From assembly GCA_051656645.1 (NCBI GenBank), contig JBOGCH010000022.1, positions 41,451 through 105,450 of the forward strand: a stretch of 64,000 bases of DNA, written 5' to 3'. Of the stretch, positions 62,070 to 64,000 are shown piece by piece (the first letter of the stretch is position 1; every line of letters starts with the position of its first letter). This stretch comes from JBOGCH01 sp051656645 (GTDB lineage: Bacteria; Bacteroidota; Bacteroidia; Bacteroidales; Marinifilaceae). The translations under genes were made by a program, and so were the position numbers. A model generated the notes under the pieces. That model searched no databases. It was not told the DNA's origin and was given only the letters and a program-made list of their open reading frames with translations.

Positions 62070-63463
62070 TGCATAATTTCTAACAAAAGAAAAGTAGTTA
62101 CAGCGGTTACCCAACTACCTAATACTTAGTGGAACTATACATATAATTTAGCTAACCAGAAGAGATGTACGATGCAATTAAAAATTGAACTACCTCGTTG
62201 TAGTGCCACAATATTTTCTGATTTCTCATCATTGATTTGTATCCTAATTTCAATTATTTGTTCTCATTTCTCTAATAAGATACACTATAAAAGTACGATT
62301 GTAAACGTAATGTCATGCAGTACATGAAGAGACCGTTAAAGTACAGAAAGATTGTTTTCACATTCGACAGATGATATTATCTCAATATCAAAGATAGAAC
62401 GTAGCATTCCAGACCTTAAAATGCATCTCATACTCAAATCAAATACACATTATTGTTTATGGTTTACGACACCTTTTTTACTAATTGTAGTAGATTAGTA
62501 AAAAAGTTATTTCCATTGACTACCATCACTGTATTCCCCTGAAAATTCTCAAACTAAGATATCCTACACCCAAGGTAGCTATTATCTATGTTTAATCCTG
62601 CGTCACAGTCTGCTATATCCATTGTGTACATATATCGACATCATTATAACTAAACTACTAAATTTCGTGGATTAGTATTTTAGTATAAAGTAAAATTGAC
62701 CATTAAATATTTATCCATAATGTTGAGGATTACGCCTTCAACAATTATAGGCAATGTATGTACCTATTATTAACTATAGTACTATTATTAGTACATCATT
62801 AGCTATTTGTTATAATGACAAATAAAGAACATTACAAGTTGTATACCTATCAGAAAACTTCTATGATTGTATTATTACTAATTTACTAATTGACTAATAT
62901 TAGTAAAATAGGTTACATGAAGTCAATAATCAGATTATACATGACACGAATTAGAATAATTATGATCACAATCTCAGACAGCATTAAAACTACTTTTAGT
63001 ATTTTCGTAAGTTCATGGCAACATACTGTTGGTGTAATTTTAATGGAAATAATTACAAACGTGGTTCAACTCATAATTAAACAGCATACCTAATAAGATT
63101 ATCCTTCTTCGGTTTCAAGTACGATGGACTGATTATCGTATCACTCATTAGCTACATAGAGGCGTAAATCTCGCGATCATCTTTCCAATGATAATTGAAA
63201 ATTAAACTACGAACAGGACAAATTACATATCCCGTCTTGAACAATTAATAAACTAACGCACTACAACTGCACAAATTCATTTCAAATAATTGGCACGCAT
63301 GTACTACTCCATGATTCGGGCTAGAGCAAGATATCATTATTACTATATTGTGTCATTAGCGTAGCCTAACAACAATACCTCTAAAGTAAAATACTTACAT
63401 TAACAAAAGACTCAAAACATACCCTTCAATACTCACACTAATTCGATATCAACCTACAATGTA
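62070..63463. other. 1.4-kb gene-free AT-rich region
   Basis: No open frame with plausible codon pattern, family resemblance or start context is present; the longest (62890-63093) looks like chance. One 13-bp inverted repeat (CTTTTTTACTAAT and its complement, 62473-62506) and several copies of TTACTAAT/ATTAGTAA occur (for instance at 62877-62907). The region separates tRNA-Arg from the converging rRNA operon. Confidence 0.6.
62473..62506. repeat. 13-bp inverted repeat
   Basis: CTTTTTTACTAAT (62473-62485) faces its perfect complement (62494-62506) around an 8-nt loop. Its A and T ends would make it a possible terminator in either direction. Confidence 0.6.
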
Positions 63464-63594
63464 CCGTTTGCACCTTGGGCCAAGTGCTTCGCACACAAAC
63501 CATCGGTGGCGTGATTATAGCACCGATGGTACTGCCACAAGGTGATTATACGTCACAACATATAACAAAAAGAAGGTTGAAACTTGCATGCAGT
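63464..63594. repeat. Diverged 5S-derived palindromic repeat unit
   Basis: The most distant and most diverged unit of the array. It keeps the inverted pair CACCTTGGGCCAA ... ACTGCCACAAGGTG and the middle CACACAAACCATCGG, but the terminator part is degraded. Confidence 0.75.
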
Positions 63595-63750
63595 AATTCG
63601 GCGTCGACCTACATCGTATCTCCTTGGCACCTTGCGCCAAGTGCTACGCACACAAACCATCGGCGGCGTGATTATAGCGCCGATGGTACTGCCACAAGGT
63701 GAAAGCTGGACACAACAAAAAAGCCAGCGAATTTCTTCACTGGCTTTGTA
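63595..63750. repeat. 5S-derived palindromic repeat unit 1
   Basis: A 156-bp unit: AATTCGGCGTCGACCTA (the 5S 3' end in reverse), then CACCTTGCGCC... CCATCGGCGG, then the inverted copy CGCCGATGGTACTGCCACAAGGTG, then a copy of the 5S terminator hairpin (AAAGCCAGCGAATTTC...). It matches unit 2 and the true 5S end over most of its length. Confidence 0.85.
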
Positions 63751-63895
63751 AATTCGGCGTCGACCTACTCTCCAACCTTGCGCCAATGCTACGCACACAA
63801 ACCATCGGCGTCGTGATTGTAGCGCCGATGGTACTGCCGCAAGGTGAAAGATGGACACAACAAAAAAGCCAGCGAATTTCTTCACTGGCTTTGCT
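63751..63895. repeat. 5S-derived palindromic repeat unit 2
   Basis: A 145-bp unit with the same layout as unit 1, directly next to the true 5S gene. It differs from unit 1 by small changes, such as CTCTCCAACC in place of the ACATCGTATC segment. Confidence 0.85.
63862..63893 (-). terminator. Terminator of the rRNA operon
   Basis: On minus, AAAGCCAGTGAAG pairs with CTTCGCTGGCTTT-like sequence (one mismatch), then TTTTTTG, directly after the 5S gene. An almost identical copy lies at 63717-63748. Confidence 0.85.

Positions 63896-64000
<105 letters not shown>

Noticed and set aside
62700..62730. Replication origin with a DnaA box (TTATCCATA)
   Set aside because: Only one imperfect box is visible and no dnaA or other origin-linked genes are near, so there is no support.
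62890..63093. Small coding sequence in the gene-free region
   Set aside because: The predicted product is Ile/Thr-rich low-complexity sequence with no signal, domain or ribosome-binding site that I can recognise, in a region with random-looking frames.

Overview
This is an AT-rich, gene-dense chromosomal stretch of a Bacteroidota bacterium, most likely order Bacteroidales. The evidence is a SusC/SusD pair driven by an ECF sigma factor and FecR anti-sigma, families largely confined to this phylum (DUF4837, DUF4843, DUF4924, PKD-like lipoproteins, membrane-embedded AraC regulators, NamZ), and promoters of the Bacteroidota type (TTTG or TTG, about 19-20 nt, then TAnnTTTG).

Layout. 1-4.2 kb: a lipoprotein metalloprotease cut by the window edge, an orphan PAS-like sensor kinase and a double-thioredoxin protein. 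4.4-13.3 kb (minus): envelope genes (AsmA-like, NamZ muramidase, DUF4837, DUF3108, Ig-like lipoprotein) and ComF. 13.5-19.8 kb (plus): a TusA-DsrE fusion with a thioredoxin, a secreted GH2 glycosidase, and CbpA/CbpM. 19.9-30.6 kb (minus): a phosphoesterase-like protein without its metal ligands, asnA behind an asparagine leader-peptide attenuator, the lptF/G-fmt-pspC operon, clpB, a serine-type sulfatase and rsmE. 30.9-35.2 kb (plus): two tandem membrane AraC regulators, an M60 metallopeptidase and a small acetyltransferase. 35.3-39.7 kb: an SPFH/ribbon-helix-helix pair with a likely operator, PAP2, rlmI and a nitroreductase. 40-43.5 kb: tRNA-Gly and a putative heavy-metal cluster (HMA protein, TonB receptor, Cys-rich protein). 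43.7-47.3 kb: a TlpA-like lipoprotein without its CxxC, lpxH and murA. 47.4-49.4 kb: DUF4097, DUF4924 and S4 genes. 49.6-60.3 kb (minus): a seven-gene operon, sigma-FecR-SusC-SusD-DUF4843-PKD-thioredoxin. 60.6 kb to the end: a DEAD-box helicase, tRNA-Arg, about 1.4 kb of gene-free DNA, and the 3' side of an rRNA operon (5S on minus) followed by 5S-derived repeats.

The observations most worth follow-up are: (i) a complete attenuation system upstream of asnA, with a 28-codon leader carrying nine Asn codons, an antiterminator match and an intrinsic terminator; (ii) three intergenic imperfect palindromes whose arms are tandem 11-bp units, with different core sequences at different loci; (iii) tandem palindromic repeats made from the 5S rRNA 3' end and its terminator; and (iv) two enzyme-fold proteins that have lost their catalytic residues. 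All calls come from reading the sequence; no database search was run.
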